Shown piece by piece: positions 38,528 to 45,026 of a stretch of 45,026 bases of DNA (position 1 is the first letter of the stretch; each line of letters opens with the position of its first letter). Both the position numbers and the translations under genes were made by a program. The notes below the pieces were generated by a model. That model was not told the origin of the DNA. It saw only the letters and a list, made by a program, of their open reading frames with translations, and made no database searches. Origin of the DNA: Planctomycetota bacterium (GTDB lineage: Bacteria > Planctomycetota > UBA8742 > JACQVU01 > JANLHZ01); assembly GCA_024653775.1 (NCBI GenBank), contig JANLHZ010000221.1, positions 1 through 45,026 of the forward strand, written 5' to 3'.

Positions 38528-38751
38528 TCCTCGAATCGCTTTCTGATCTCCGAGAGCACCTCTTCGCCCGGCAACGGCTTTACCTTACCCGTGCGAATTT
38601 CGTCTCGCCTTCGCTTGATGACTTCGATCCACTTTTTCTCGGATTCCGGGTCGATTTTCTTCAGAGTTCTCATCAGCGAATCGATAACGATGATACGTTC
38701 TTCGACTGGAAGAGATGAGGCTTCGTCAATGATTTCCTGCAGCCCGTGCAT
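38524..38751 (-). CDS. Addiction-module antitoxin (PF09720-like)
   Basis: The antitoxin of about 75 residues begins MHGLQEIIDEASSLPVEERI at ATG 38751, which has GAGG upstream; a longer version from 38811 lacks a ribosome site. IVIDSLMRTL, then EKKWIEVIKRRRDEIRTGKVKPLPGEEVL is the pattern of the unstable antitoxin family that pairs with ParE-like toxins, including the GxVxxxxGEEV loop. Binds and neutralises the toxin translated right behind it. No palindromic operator was noticed upstream. Confidence 0.88.
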   Translation of the reverse strand: MHGLQEIIDEASSLPVEERIIVIDSLMRTLKKIDPESEKKWIEVIKRRRDEIRTGKVKPLPGEEVLSEIRKRFEE

Positions 38752-38839
38752 AAGTATTCCTCGATAGTTGGATCGACACTTCAATCTTATACCATTGATT
38801 TTTCCGTGCAAGGAAGTTCAACTCACAGCGCTGAATAAT

Positions 38840-38865
38840 TAGTACAAATAATTCGTAGACGGCAC
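38840..38865. repeat. Thiolase-flanking repeat, downstream copy
   Basis: TAGTACAAATAATTCGTAGACGGCAC matches 40184-40209 (TAGTACAAAAAATTCGTACACGTCAC) at 22 of 26 positions. It lies 21 bases beyond the thiolase stop, in the direct orientation of the right arm of the inverted repeat upstream of the gene. Confidence 0.65.
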
Positions 38866-38885
38866 GAATATAATGTAATGTTCGG

Positions 38886-40088
38886 CTAGATCGCCTGGAC
38901 GAGCAGCGCAATCCCCTGCCCGCCGCCGATGCAGGCGCTGGCGACGCCGAACTCTTTGCCGCGTTTACGGAGTTCGTTCACGAGCGTGATCGTGATTCGC
39001 GTTCCCGAGCATCCGAGCGGGTGACCAAGACCGATCGCGCCGCCGTTGACGTTGACCTTTTCGCGGTCGAGTCCGAGTTCCTTCTCCACCGCGAGATACT
39101 GCGCAGCGAAGGCTTCGTTGATCTCGAACAGATCGACGTCCGCGAGCTTCATCCCAGCGCGATCTAGCGCCTGTCTGATCGCGGGCGCGGGTCCGATGCC
39201 CATATACGCCGGATCGACTCCGACGATTCCCCAGCTCACGATTTTCGCCTTCGGCGTCAGTCCGAGCGATTTAGCCCAGGCTTCGTCCGCTATTATCGCA
39301 GCCGCTCCGCCGTCGACGATTCCCGACGCGTTGCCTCCCGTGACGGTGCCGTCCTTCCCAAAGGGACTCGGGATTTTCGAAAGAGCGTCCAGCGTCGTCT
39401 CCGGCTTGACGTGGTCGTCGAAGTCGAGGGATAGATTCTTCCTCTCGTCGTAGACCACGGGCACGATCTCGTCCGCGAGCAGCTTTTCCGCGGTCGCCTT
39501 TGCCGCGAGCTGATGGCTGCGTAGCGCGAACTCGTCCTGCGCCGTTCGCGAAATTTCGTACTTCGAAGCGAGGTTCTGCGCGGTCATCGCCATCGGCATT
39601 TTGCAGTGCGAGTCCGTGAGCCCTTCCCACAGCGAATCGACGAGCTGCGGCATCGGCCTTCCAAATTTGAGCCCGCTGCGAAGTCCAGGCACGATGTAAG
39701 GCGACGCGCTCATATTTTCGAAACCGCCCGCGAGCGCGACCTTCGAATAGCCGAGCAGGATCGATTCCGCCGAGCTGACGATCGCCTGCAAACCGGACCC
39801 GCAGAGCCGGTTCACGGTAAGCGCCGGAGTTTCTATCGGGACTTCCGCTTTCAGCGCCACGTGACGCGCTCCGTAGATCGCGCCGGCGCCGCTCTGGATC
39901 ACGTTTCCGAAGACGACGTTGTCGATCTTCGCTGGATCGAGCTTCGTTTTCGCGAAAACCGCCCGCGCTGCGATGGCGCCAAGCTCGACCGCGCTGATGT
40001 TTTCGAACTTCCCGAACTTCGGCGTGCCGCTGTACTCAGCCATCGGCGTTCGCATTCCGTCAATATAAACGAGGTTCGTGTACTTCAT
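38886..40088 (-). CDS. Acetyl-CoA acetyltransferase (thiolase)
   Basis: The 400-residue thiolase catalyses condensation of two acetyl-CoA or the reverse cleavage, in the cytosol. The active-site Cys lies in NRLCGSGLQAI (about 88), the His in GHPLGCSGTR (about 350), the second Cys in ASACIGGGQG near the C-terminus, and NEAFAAQ is present. Start ATG 40088 has TTGGAGGATC upstream and replaces a longer frame from 40100. A 31-bp-arm inverted repeat (40117-40210) lies between it and ilvE. The neighbours give no clear pathway: ketone body, isoprenoid or beta-oxidation use are all possible. Confidence 0.95.
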   Translation of the reverse strand: MKYTNLVYIDGMRTPMAEYSGTPKFGKFENISAVELGAIAARAVFAKTKLDPAKIDNVVFGNVIQSGAGAIYGARHVALKAEVPIETPALTVNRLCGSGLQAIVSSAESILLGYSKVALAGGFENMSASPYIVPGLRSGLKFGRPMPQLVDSLWEGLTDSHCKMPMAMTAQNLASKYEISRTAQDEFALRSHQLAAKATAEKLLADEIVPVVYDERKNLSLDFDDHVKPETTLDALSKIPSPFGKDGTVTGGNASGIVDGGAAAIIADEAWAKSLGLTPKAKIVSWGIVGVDPAYMGIGPAPAIRQALDRAGMKLADVDLFEINEAFAAQYLAVEKELGLDREKVNVNGGAIGLGHPLGCSGTRITITLVNELRKRGKEFGVASACIGGGQGIALLVQAI

Positions 40089-40116
40089 TTGATCCTCCAA
40101 GATTTTTGGTGATTTT

Positions 40117-40210
40117 GGTGACGTGTACGATTTTTTTGTAATATTTTTATCGAATGGCGCAGACGGGGTATATGCCTTGAAAATAGTACAAAAAATTCGT
40201 ACACGTCACC
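40117..40210. repeat. Long inverted repeat between ilvE and thiolase
   Basis: Left arm 40117-40147 (GGTGACGTGTACGATTTTTT...) and right arm 40180-40210 are complementary at 29 of 31 positions, with a 32-nt loop. The right-arm sequence appears again at 38840-38865. It could end ilvE transcription, act in thiolase control, or be an inserted repeat. Confidence 0.75.
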
Positions 40211-40215
40211 AGTGA

Positions 40216-41166
40216 TTAGTTCACCGGCGTCAGCCAGTGGTGAACGTCCGGTTTTTCGCCTTTCAGAATGCCGAATAGTTCCTCCTGAAGTCTTTTCGTT
40301 ATTGGACCGCGTTTACCGGGGCCGACCGGGATGCGGTCAACGCTCTTGATCGGCGTGATCTCCGCCGCGGTGCCGGTGAAGAACAGTTCGTCGCAGACGT
40401 AGAGCGCTTCGCGGGGAAGCGTCTGCTCGACGACCTCCATCCCGATGTCGCTCGCAAGCTGGATAACGCTCGCGCGGGTTATCCCGCTCAGTATGCTAGC
40501 GCTCAGCGGCGGTGTGAATATCGTCGGGTGTTTCGTTCCCCAGCGCTTTCCGACCATGAAAAGATTTTCTCCGGAGCCTTCTGCTATGTAGCCGTTGGTC
40601 TGGAGTGCGATCGCCTCGACGTAGCCGTTCGTGATCGCCTCCATCTTCATAAGCTGGCTGTTCAAATAGTTGCCGCCGGCTTTCGCGATGCCCGCGTGGG
40701 TGTTCGCGTGCATCCGGCTCCATGTCGCAACGCAGATGTCGACGCCTTCCTCGACCGCTTCCTTTCCGAGGTACGCGCCCCAGATCCAGGTGAGAATCGC
40801 GCAGCAAATACTCGCCGGGAACGGGTTGACGCCCATCGCGCCGACGTTCCGAAACACGATCGGCCTTATGTAGCAGGCCTCGAACTTGTTGACCTTGATG
40901 CAATTCATTATCGCATCTTTGAACTGATCCTTGGTGTACGGAATCTCCATGCGATAGATTTTCGCGGAATCGTACAGCCGGTCGACGTGGGCGTCGAGGT
41001 GGAAGACCTTGGTCGTGCCTCCGACGTTGTAGGCGCGAATCCCCTCGAAGACGCTCGATCCGTAGTGAAGTACGTGGCTCGACATGTGGACGTTCGCGTC
41101 ATCCCAGTCGATCAGTTCTCCGTCGACCCAGATTTTATCGCACAGTCTCTTTTGCGGTTTCAGCAT
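40216..41166 (-). CDS. ilvE: Branched-chain amino acid aminotransferase
   Basis: Transfers the amino group from glutamate to the keto acids of valine, leucine and isoleucine, using pyridoxal phosphate. The 316-residue protein has IWVDGELIDWDDANVHMSSHVLHYGSSVFEGIRAY at the start, the PLP-Lys region HAGIAKAGGNYLNSQLMKMEA, and the C-terminal ELFFTGTAAEITPIKSVDRIPVG. ATG 41166 has GAGG upstream. No ilvBNCD gene lies nearby. Substrate range could include related D- or aromatic amino acids, but the motifs fit IlvE. Confidence 0.95.
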   Translation of the reverse strand: MLKPQKRLCDKIWVDGELIDWDDANVHMSSHVLHYGSSVFEGIRAYNVGGTTKVFHLDAHVDRLYDSAKIYRMEIPYTKDQFKDAIMNCIKVNKFEACYIRPIVFRNVGAMGVNPFPASICCAILTWIWGAYLGKEAVEEGVDICVATWSRMHANTHAGIAKAGGNYLNSQLMKMEAITNGYVEAIALQTNGYIAEGSGENLFMVGKRWGTKHPTIFTPPLSASILSGITRASVIQLASDIGMEVVEQTLPREALYVCDELFFTGTAAEITPIKSVDRIPVGPGKRGPITKRLQEELFGILKGEKPDVHHWLTPVN

Positions 41167-41467
41167 CCGTTACTCCTCGGCTTCCGATTGTTAATGCAAA
41201 ATGACGGCTGGACATTTGAATTATAGACTCCGAGCCGCGGCCGGATAGCGGTCGATCTAAAATAATTCCAATATTCGTCCGGGTCAGGCGATCCAACCCG
41301 CCAGCGACAGCTTCTTTTTATAAATTGGTTTTTTCGAGCCGAGATTCGTCCAGGACAGAATCGAAATAACCGTGGAATTCGGTTTAAACCATTTCTGGAA
41401 TGTCAGAGACATCCGGATTCGATGATTTCGTTTCAGGGGCTATGTCTTATCTGGGCAATTCTGTAAG

Positions 41468-41496
41468 TCATTACAATTTACAATAAGTTGTAATGA
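41468..41496. promoter_or_regulatory. Perfect 9-bp inverted repeat, possible operator
   Basis: TCATTACAA (41468-41476), 11-nt spacer, TTGTAATGA (41488-41496), in an AT-rich stretch 300 bases upstream of ilvE. Regulator unknown. Confidence 0.35.
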
Positions 41497-41557
41497 TTAT
41501 GTGCTTTAAATAAATGATATACGCAATATTTCATGACATCTACAATCATTGAGTCTA

Positions 41558-41719
41558 ATGTGGCAACTATCTGAAGATGAGGTTCTCATTTTTCGGAGCC
41601 TTCAGGCGAGACATCCGAAGGGTCTTGCTCTGACGATGATGGAAGTATTCCCAGAAACCGAGGTAGTTTCCAATCGGCCGAGTGCCAAGTTTAGACTGTA
41701 TTATACATATAATAGTTAA
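41558..41719 (+). CDS. Possible 53-residue small gene
   Basis: An ATG frame of 53 codons (MWQLSEDEVLIFRSLQARHP... ending FRLYYTYNS) with stop TAA at 41717. No ribosome site beyond a weak GAG, and no recognised family; the composition is protein-like. It could be a genuine small gene, a fragment, or chance. Confidence 0.25.
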   Translation: MWQLSEDEVLIFRSLQARHPKGLALTMMEVFPETEVVSNRPSAKFRLYYTYNS

Positions 41720-41733
41720 ATATTGCTGATATA

Positions 41734-41760
41734 GATTCAAATTTGAATAAAATTTGAAAT
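41734..41760. repeat. AT-rich palindrome, copy 3
   Basis: GATTCAAATTTGAATAAAATTTGAAAT shares its core with 28163-28189 and 33589-33616, but the right arm is partly broken. It lies about 90 bases before the 70-bp repeat copy at 41850-41919. Confidence 0.65.
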
Positions 41761-41849
41761 GTAGGCCGCCATAATAACGAGCACAACGTCATCTTTGTGG
41801 TACAAGTTCAGTTAGCACGTAACTTGAACGTATCATCGGCGACTTCACG

Positions 41850-41919
41850 GTCAAGATGACCGTGCCACGCAAAGGAAACGCCTGAAACGTTCCAAACAAC
41901 GTGGTTCACCGAGCCGATA
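41850..41919. repeat. 70-bp repeat, copy 2 (inverted relative to 28003-28072)
   Basis: Reverse complement of 28003-28072 at most positions; shared core CGCAAAGGAAACGCCTGAAA and CGTTCCAAACAA. Together with the palindrome and small gene candidate it occupies much of the 900-base gap 41167-42074. Confidence 0.8.
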
Positions 41920-42074
41920 GCAAACAGTCAATAATTTTGTGTTTCGTATCATCCGCACGGATTTGAGACAACTTTCGACGCGTGACCGAAATTTCAAATT
42001 GAATTCTCGGACGAGCCATGCCGAATAATTAAAGTAGGAAGAGTGCTCATAGGGACAATGAGGACTGAAAACGA

Positions 42075-42368
42075 ATGCAGATACCAGGAATCAACTTAGC
42101 CGGAAAGATCGAAGCCGTACGTGCGCAGGAAGCCAGACAGAAGCGCGAGAAGACGCAGACCGCGTTGCGGACCGGAACGGACGAGGCTATCATTTCCGAG
42201 AAGGCGCAGCTTATCGACGCGGTAAGTAACGCGGTGGATCCGAAAAGGATCGAGCGTGTCGCGAACATCAAAAAGCAGATCGAAGACGGCACGTACGAGG
42301 ACGAAAAGAAGCTGAAACTCGCTCTGAACCGTATGATCGACAGCATTCTCGACGATGAGATTGCTTAG
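42075..42368 (+). CDS. flgM: FlgM-like anti-sigma-28 factor
   Basis: Binds sigma-28 (FliA) until the hook is complete, then leaves through the flagellar export channel. The 97-residue protein ends in the FlgM pattern: IERVANIKKQIEDGTYEDEKKLKLALNRMIDSILDDE, the sigma-binding helices. The N-terminal half is charged and flexible, as in secreted FlgM. Upstream, GCCGAATAA (42020-42028) resembles the sigma-28 -10 element, but no -35 element at the right distance was seen. It stands apart from other flagellar genes; the FliK-like gene is at 2.6-4.6 kb. Confidence 0.85.
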   Translation: MQIPGINLAGKIEAVRAQEARQKREKTQTALRTGTDEAIISEKAQLIDAVSNAVDPKRIERVANIKKQIEDGTYEDEKKLKLALNRMIDSILDDEIA

Positions 42369-42381
42369 CTCAACGCGGAAT

Positions 42382-42663
42382 CTACAGCACGCTCTGAAGT
42401 GACGAGTTCAGAAGGCGGTGCATCCCGCGCGATTCCGACGGCGGCGTTTCGAACATGACTTCGACTTCATCGTGAATGATCGGCTCCTCGCGATTTTCCC
42501 GTCGTCGCCTCGCCGCGGGCCGAGGCGCTTTTTCGCGGACGTGCTTATCCTGAACCATTCGCGCGCCGACGGACGCCGGGGTCTCTTCGACCATCCGCAC
42601 GCCGTAGTATGACGGCCGGAAGTCCAGCGGAATCAGATTCGGTTTTTCAATCGGCGCAACCAT
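42382..42663 (-). CDS. Hypothetical protein, unknown function
   Basis: The 93-residue protein is rich in Pro, Arg and Glu (MVAPIEKPNLIPLDFRPSYYG...), with a basic stretch RPAARRRRENREE in the middle and an acidic C-terminal half. It is probably mostly disordered, with no membrane segment. GGAGG with good spacing precedes the ATG, the main support for a real gene. It is convergent with flgM, the stops 13 bases apart. I recognise no family. Confidence 0.62.
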   Translation of the reverse strand: MVAPIEKPNLIPLDFRPSYYGVRMVEETPASVGARMVQDKHVREKAPRPAARRRRENREEPIIHDEVEVMFETPPSESRGMHRLLNSSLQSVL

Positions 42664-42877
42664 TGTAGCCTCCGATTTCAGTATACCACGGAATTGAGTA
42701 CAGAATGCGGAACGTAGAATGAAGAATTCAGAATGAACCAGCCTGCTGTCTTGTAAGCAAACGTCGAAACAATTCCGCCCCTCTCCCCACGGGAGGATGG
42801 ATTCTAAACGAAGCGTTTTTACAGCACACTAGCCCGTACTCTCGTTCAGCGTAAGGCTTCGAATTCGCGTCGGCCAT

Positions 42878-43852
42878 CTATCGAACTTGAACGCTTCCGA
42901 TACCCGCAATTCTGAGCCGGAAGGTTCTCGCGGCCCAGATAAGCACCAGAGCGATCGCCAGCGCGCGGATGATCCACACTATCGCATCTGGAGCGAGGAA
43001 AGTTTTCGAAATCTCCGCCGCGGCGAACCAGTAATACAGCGCGAGCGAAACCCCGCCCAGGATCGCGGTCCACGTCGTGGCGCGAACGCGAACGACCGTC
43101 GAGAGAATCGCCACGAAAACGAGACTCCATGCCGCCGCGACCGCGATTTCGAAATACACCCGCGGCGCATCGCCAAGCCCCACGTTTTCCACAGAGAAGT
43201 AGCCGATGACGAATCCCGGAAACGCAGCCGCGAAAACGCCGAACGAAGTCGCAAGGAAATGTTTTCTGCCGACGGTTTCGGGAATGATATTCGATTTCGC
43301 GACGTCGATGCAGCCTCGTTCCGTGCAGCGAACGCAGCTCGGGCAGCTTGCGTTCGAAGCGTTTGCGAACGCCTGCTGGCCGTAGAGTTTCTCCACGGGA
43401 AGCACCGGGCAGATCAGGTTGCAGAATCCGGACCTTCTCGAAAACAGCATCCCGCCCGCGAGCGCGAGCGCGCCAACGACAGCGATCGTAATCGCGAGCG
43501 CCGCTGCGTCGGTATTGAAAAGAAACCGCCTTGCGGGCACGAGCGCGAAAAGCAGGACCATCCCGAAAATCCATCCAACCCGCAGCGTCGCCGCGGAACT
43601 CGTCCGCACTCCCGCGCGATTGCCGGTTAGAAAGTTCAAGGTTGCAAGCGGACACGTCTGGCGCCAAAGGTCCGGGCAGATCATGAAAACCGCCGGCAGG
43701 ATCGGAATCGCAACGTTCCATAGGATTGCGAGAGTCGCTTCCGGCAGCCACAAAAGGCCCGCGAGCAGGGCGAACGTCAGTGCAAGCCCGGATTTCCGCG
43801 CGATCCCAAACAAAGCCTTCGAATTCGCGCCGCGAATAACTTTGGTCGTCAT
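42878..43852 (-). CDS. Membrane-bound iron-sulphur protein (NapH/NosR-like)
   Basis: The protein of about 324 residues has around eight membrane segments and Cys clusters: CPDLWRQTCP (about 60-69), CNLICPVLPVEK (about 155-166) and CPSCVRCTERGC (about 181-192). The patterns resemble membrane electron-transfer proteins that carry 4Fe-4S or related clusters (NapH, NosR, CcoG-like). ATG 43852 has GGTGGAAG upstream, so the GTG at 43864 is less likely. No nitrate or nitrous-oxide reductase lies nearby, so partner and direction of electron flow are unknown. It is divergent from the small gene at 44013. Confidence 0.82.
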   Translation of the reverse strand: MTTKVIRGANSKALFGIARKSGLALTFALLAGLLWLPEATLAILWNVAIPILPAVFMICPDLWRQTCPLATLNFLTGNRAGVRTSSAATLRVGWIFGMVLLFALVPARRFLFNTDAAALAITIAVVGALALAGGMLFSRRSGFCNLICPVLPVEKLYGQQAFANASNASCPSCVRCTERGCIDVAKSNIIPETVGRKHFLATSFGVFAAAFPGFVIGYFSVENVGLGDAPRVYFEIAVAAAWSLVFVAILSTVVRVRATTWTAILGGVSLALYYWFAAAEISKTFLAPDAIVWIIRALAIALVLIWAARTFRLRIAGIGSVQVR

Positions 43853-44012
43853 TTTTTCTTCCACCTGCTGAACCTGATCCGATAAATGGTATCACGAAGT
43901 TGCCAAACCCGCCTGGAATTCGGTCAAAAAAATACGATTCTCGCGAATACGATCGTTCCCAGTTAGTTTGTTTTTTACCGATTTCATACACCAAACTTTT
44001 CAGGAGATCGCC

Positions 44013-44318
44013 ATGCGCATGCTGATGAATGTCAGGATTCCCCACGAACCTTTCAACGCGCTAGTCCGTAGCGGAACGGTCGGCGAAGTGCTTCAGAGCA
44101 TCCTCGAGGAGACGACGCCGGAGGCCGTGTACTTCACCGAGCAGAACGGCACCCGCGGCGCGATTCTGATCGTAGACGTGGCGGAACCTTCCAGCGTGCC
44201 CGCGCTCGCGGAGCCGTGGTTTTTGAAGTTCAACGCGGACGTTTCGTTCCATATCGTGATGTCTCCTGAAGACCTCGGCAAGTCCAGGCTCGACGAGCTC
44301 GCAAAGAAGTGGAGCTGA
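44013..44318 (+). CDS. DUF3303-like small protein
   Basis: The protein of about 101 residues begins MRMLMNVRIPHEPFNALVRSGTVGEVLQSILEETTPEAVYFTEQNG, a ferredoxin-like alpha/beta fold of the DUF3303 type. The motif PALAEPWFLKFNADVSFHIVM at about 65-85 is typical of that group. Start ATG 44013 has AGGAG upstream; a longer frame begins at 43968. Function unknown. The stop meets the end of the DCC-type gene. Confidence 0.8.
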   Translation: MRMLMNVRIPHEPFNALVRSGTVGEVLQSILEETTPEAVYFTEQNGTRGAILIVDVAEPSSVPALAEPWFLKFNADVSFHIVMSPEDLGKSRLDELAKKWS

Positions 44319-44789
44319 TCACGGAAGAAACCGCGCCGTCTCGTCCTTCGAGGGAACCCGGCACGAAATCTTCTCCCCGAACCAGCGGTAACGGTTCCTG
44401 GCGATGAAGTCGTAGCCTTCGTCTAGAATCAGCCTCGGAACCATCATCAGAAAAAGAGCCGCCCACCGAAAGATCGGGAGGTTCGATAGAATCCTGATCG
44501 TCGCGTCGGATTTCCGGTGAACGCCGCGGGAATCGACAACGACGATGCTGTTCATCCAGTTGGCGTCGCTCGCCGGAGCGTCCCCGAAGCCCACGCCGAG
44601 AAGGTTCCGCGCGGTCTCTCCCTGCAGCGCGGCGAACCTGAAAACTCCTCCCGCGTCCCGCGCAATGATGAAATCGACCATGCCGTTACACAGCGCGCAA
44701 TTACCGTCGAAGAAGACTATCGGATGATCGACTGAAGTTTTGTACACAAAAAATGTCCGCTGCGAAAAACGAATTACGAATCCATTCAA
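44319..44789 (-). CDS. DCC1-like thiol-disulphide oxidoreductase family protein
   Basis: The 156-residue protein has the DCC family signature PIVFFDGNCALCNGMVDFII (CxxC at about 32-35) and the later IRILSNLPIFRWAALFLMMVPRLILDEGYDFIARNRYRWFG pattern. The family has a thioredoxin-like fold, with substrates unknown in most cases. The N-terminal 20 residues before HPIVFF are longer than usual. A GTG at 44747 (residue 15) is an alternative start. Neither has a clear ribosome site. It is convergent with the DUF3303-like gene, with no gap between the stops. Confidence 0.86.
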   Translation of the reverse strand: MNGFVIRFSQRTFFVYKTSVDHPIVFFDGNCALCNGMVDFIIARDAGGVFRFAALQGETARNLLGVGFGDAPASDANWMNSIVVVDSRGVHRKSDATIRILSNLPIFRWAALFLMMVPRLILDEGYDFIARNRYRWFGEKISCRVPSKDETARFLP

Positions 44790-44848
44790 ACTGAAATCGA
44801 ACTTCGGCGCAATCGAGTATGTTTTCTCCGCGGCTCAGCGCTGAAGAA

Positions 44849-44945
44849 GCTACAAACATTCCACCCCTGACAGGTTCATTTTATCGATGCTGCGATTGTG
44901 AAAAAATCTGTGTCAATCGGTGTTAAACTGTGGACAAAAAAAATG
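44849..44945. repeat. Dispersed intergenic repeat, copy 2 (empty site)
   Basis: Matches 1756-1920 without the 58-bp palindromic segment; a single AAAAATCTG (44902-44910) marks the insertion point. One hairpin half is changed (ACCCC-TGACAGGT). Confidence 0.85.
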
Positions 44946-44950
44946 GTAAG

Positions 44951-45026
44951 TGTTCACGGGGTAGATCGCAGTCTATAGCGGGATTCTGTTCGTAGTGTGC
45001 TCGTGAGAGCATATTTTCGCGGTGTG
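44951..45026. repeat. Composite repeat, copy B, cut by the window end
   Basis: Matches 28230-28304. It contains TTCGTAGTGTGCTCGTGAGAGC, so hairpin 1 is GCTC-GTGA-GAGC, a paired variant of GCCC-GTGA-GGGC at 14253-14264. The right half of the element should lie beyond the window. Confidence 0.8.

Noticed and set aside
42020-42028. GCCGAATAA as a full sigma-28 promoter for flgM
   Set aside because: Only the -10-like part is present; no TAAA at the expected distance.
42846-44045. 399-codon frame on the minus strand overlapping the iron-sulphur gene
   Set aside because: Shadow in another frame; the chosen frame has membrane segments and Cys clusters.
1-45026. tRNA, rRNA or riboswitch genes
   Set aside because: Gaps were read for cloverleaf and riboswitch-like patterns; only short repeat hairpins were found. 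A covariance-model scan (tRNAscan-SE, Rfam) would be decisive.

Overview
The window looks like chromosomal DNA of a Gram-negative, flagellated bacterium of moderately high GC. It encodes an outer-membrane barrel (DUF481), an RND exporter, several probable lipoproteins, and FliK- and FlgM-like flagellar proteins. TTG and GTG starts occur, and the gaps between genes are full of short palindromic repeats of the kind common in PVC-group, Bacteroidota-like and candidate-phylum genomes. I cannot name the phylum from the sequence alone. No rRNA, tRNA, CRISPR array or transposase gene was recognised.

Layout. 1-5.1 kb: pyruvate kinase, a repeat-rich gap, then a FliK-like gene and a small membrane protein on the minus strand. 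5.1-8.9 kb: an ArsR-type regulator with an AHSA1 protein, divergent from an arsenic operon (ArsR-ArsC fusion, ArsM, ACR3). 8.9-14.2 kb: a metal-stress block. On the minus strand it holds a methyltransferase, a DUF2231 protein with a His tail, a metal-binding lipoprotein and a Cys-rich exported protein. Divergently it holds an ECF sigma/anti-sigma pair, a His-rich exported protein, a CnrX/CpxP-like protein, a membrane protein and Dps.

14.5-27.8 kb: a two-gene unit on the minus strand. The upstream gene encodes a lipoprotein whose C-terminal half reads as a caspase (C14) fold with both catalytic residues replaced by Asp. The downstream gene encodes a surface protein of about 3,870 residues built from 10 + 18 Ig-like repeats, 7 FG-GAP/VCBS repeats, UnbV/ASPIC-like and TIG domains, and a glycine-rich tail. 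28.4-34.1 kb: DUF481 barrel, RND transporter without partner genes, small HTH protein. 34.1-45 kb: MetG, a Cys-containing lipoprotein, a glycosyltransferase, a ParE-type toxin-antitoxin pair, thiolase, IlvE, FlgM, a membrane iron-sulphur protein, and small genes.

The most unusual content is in two places. The first is the pseudo-caspase/giant-protein unit. The second is the set of non-coding palindromic elements: several fold as two hairpins inside an outer stem, keep base pairing while the stem sequence changes completely, and in one case (1819-1876) appear as an insertion flanked by a 9-bp duplication, with the empty site present at the other end of the window.
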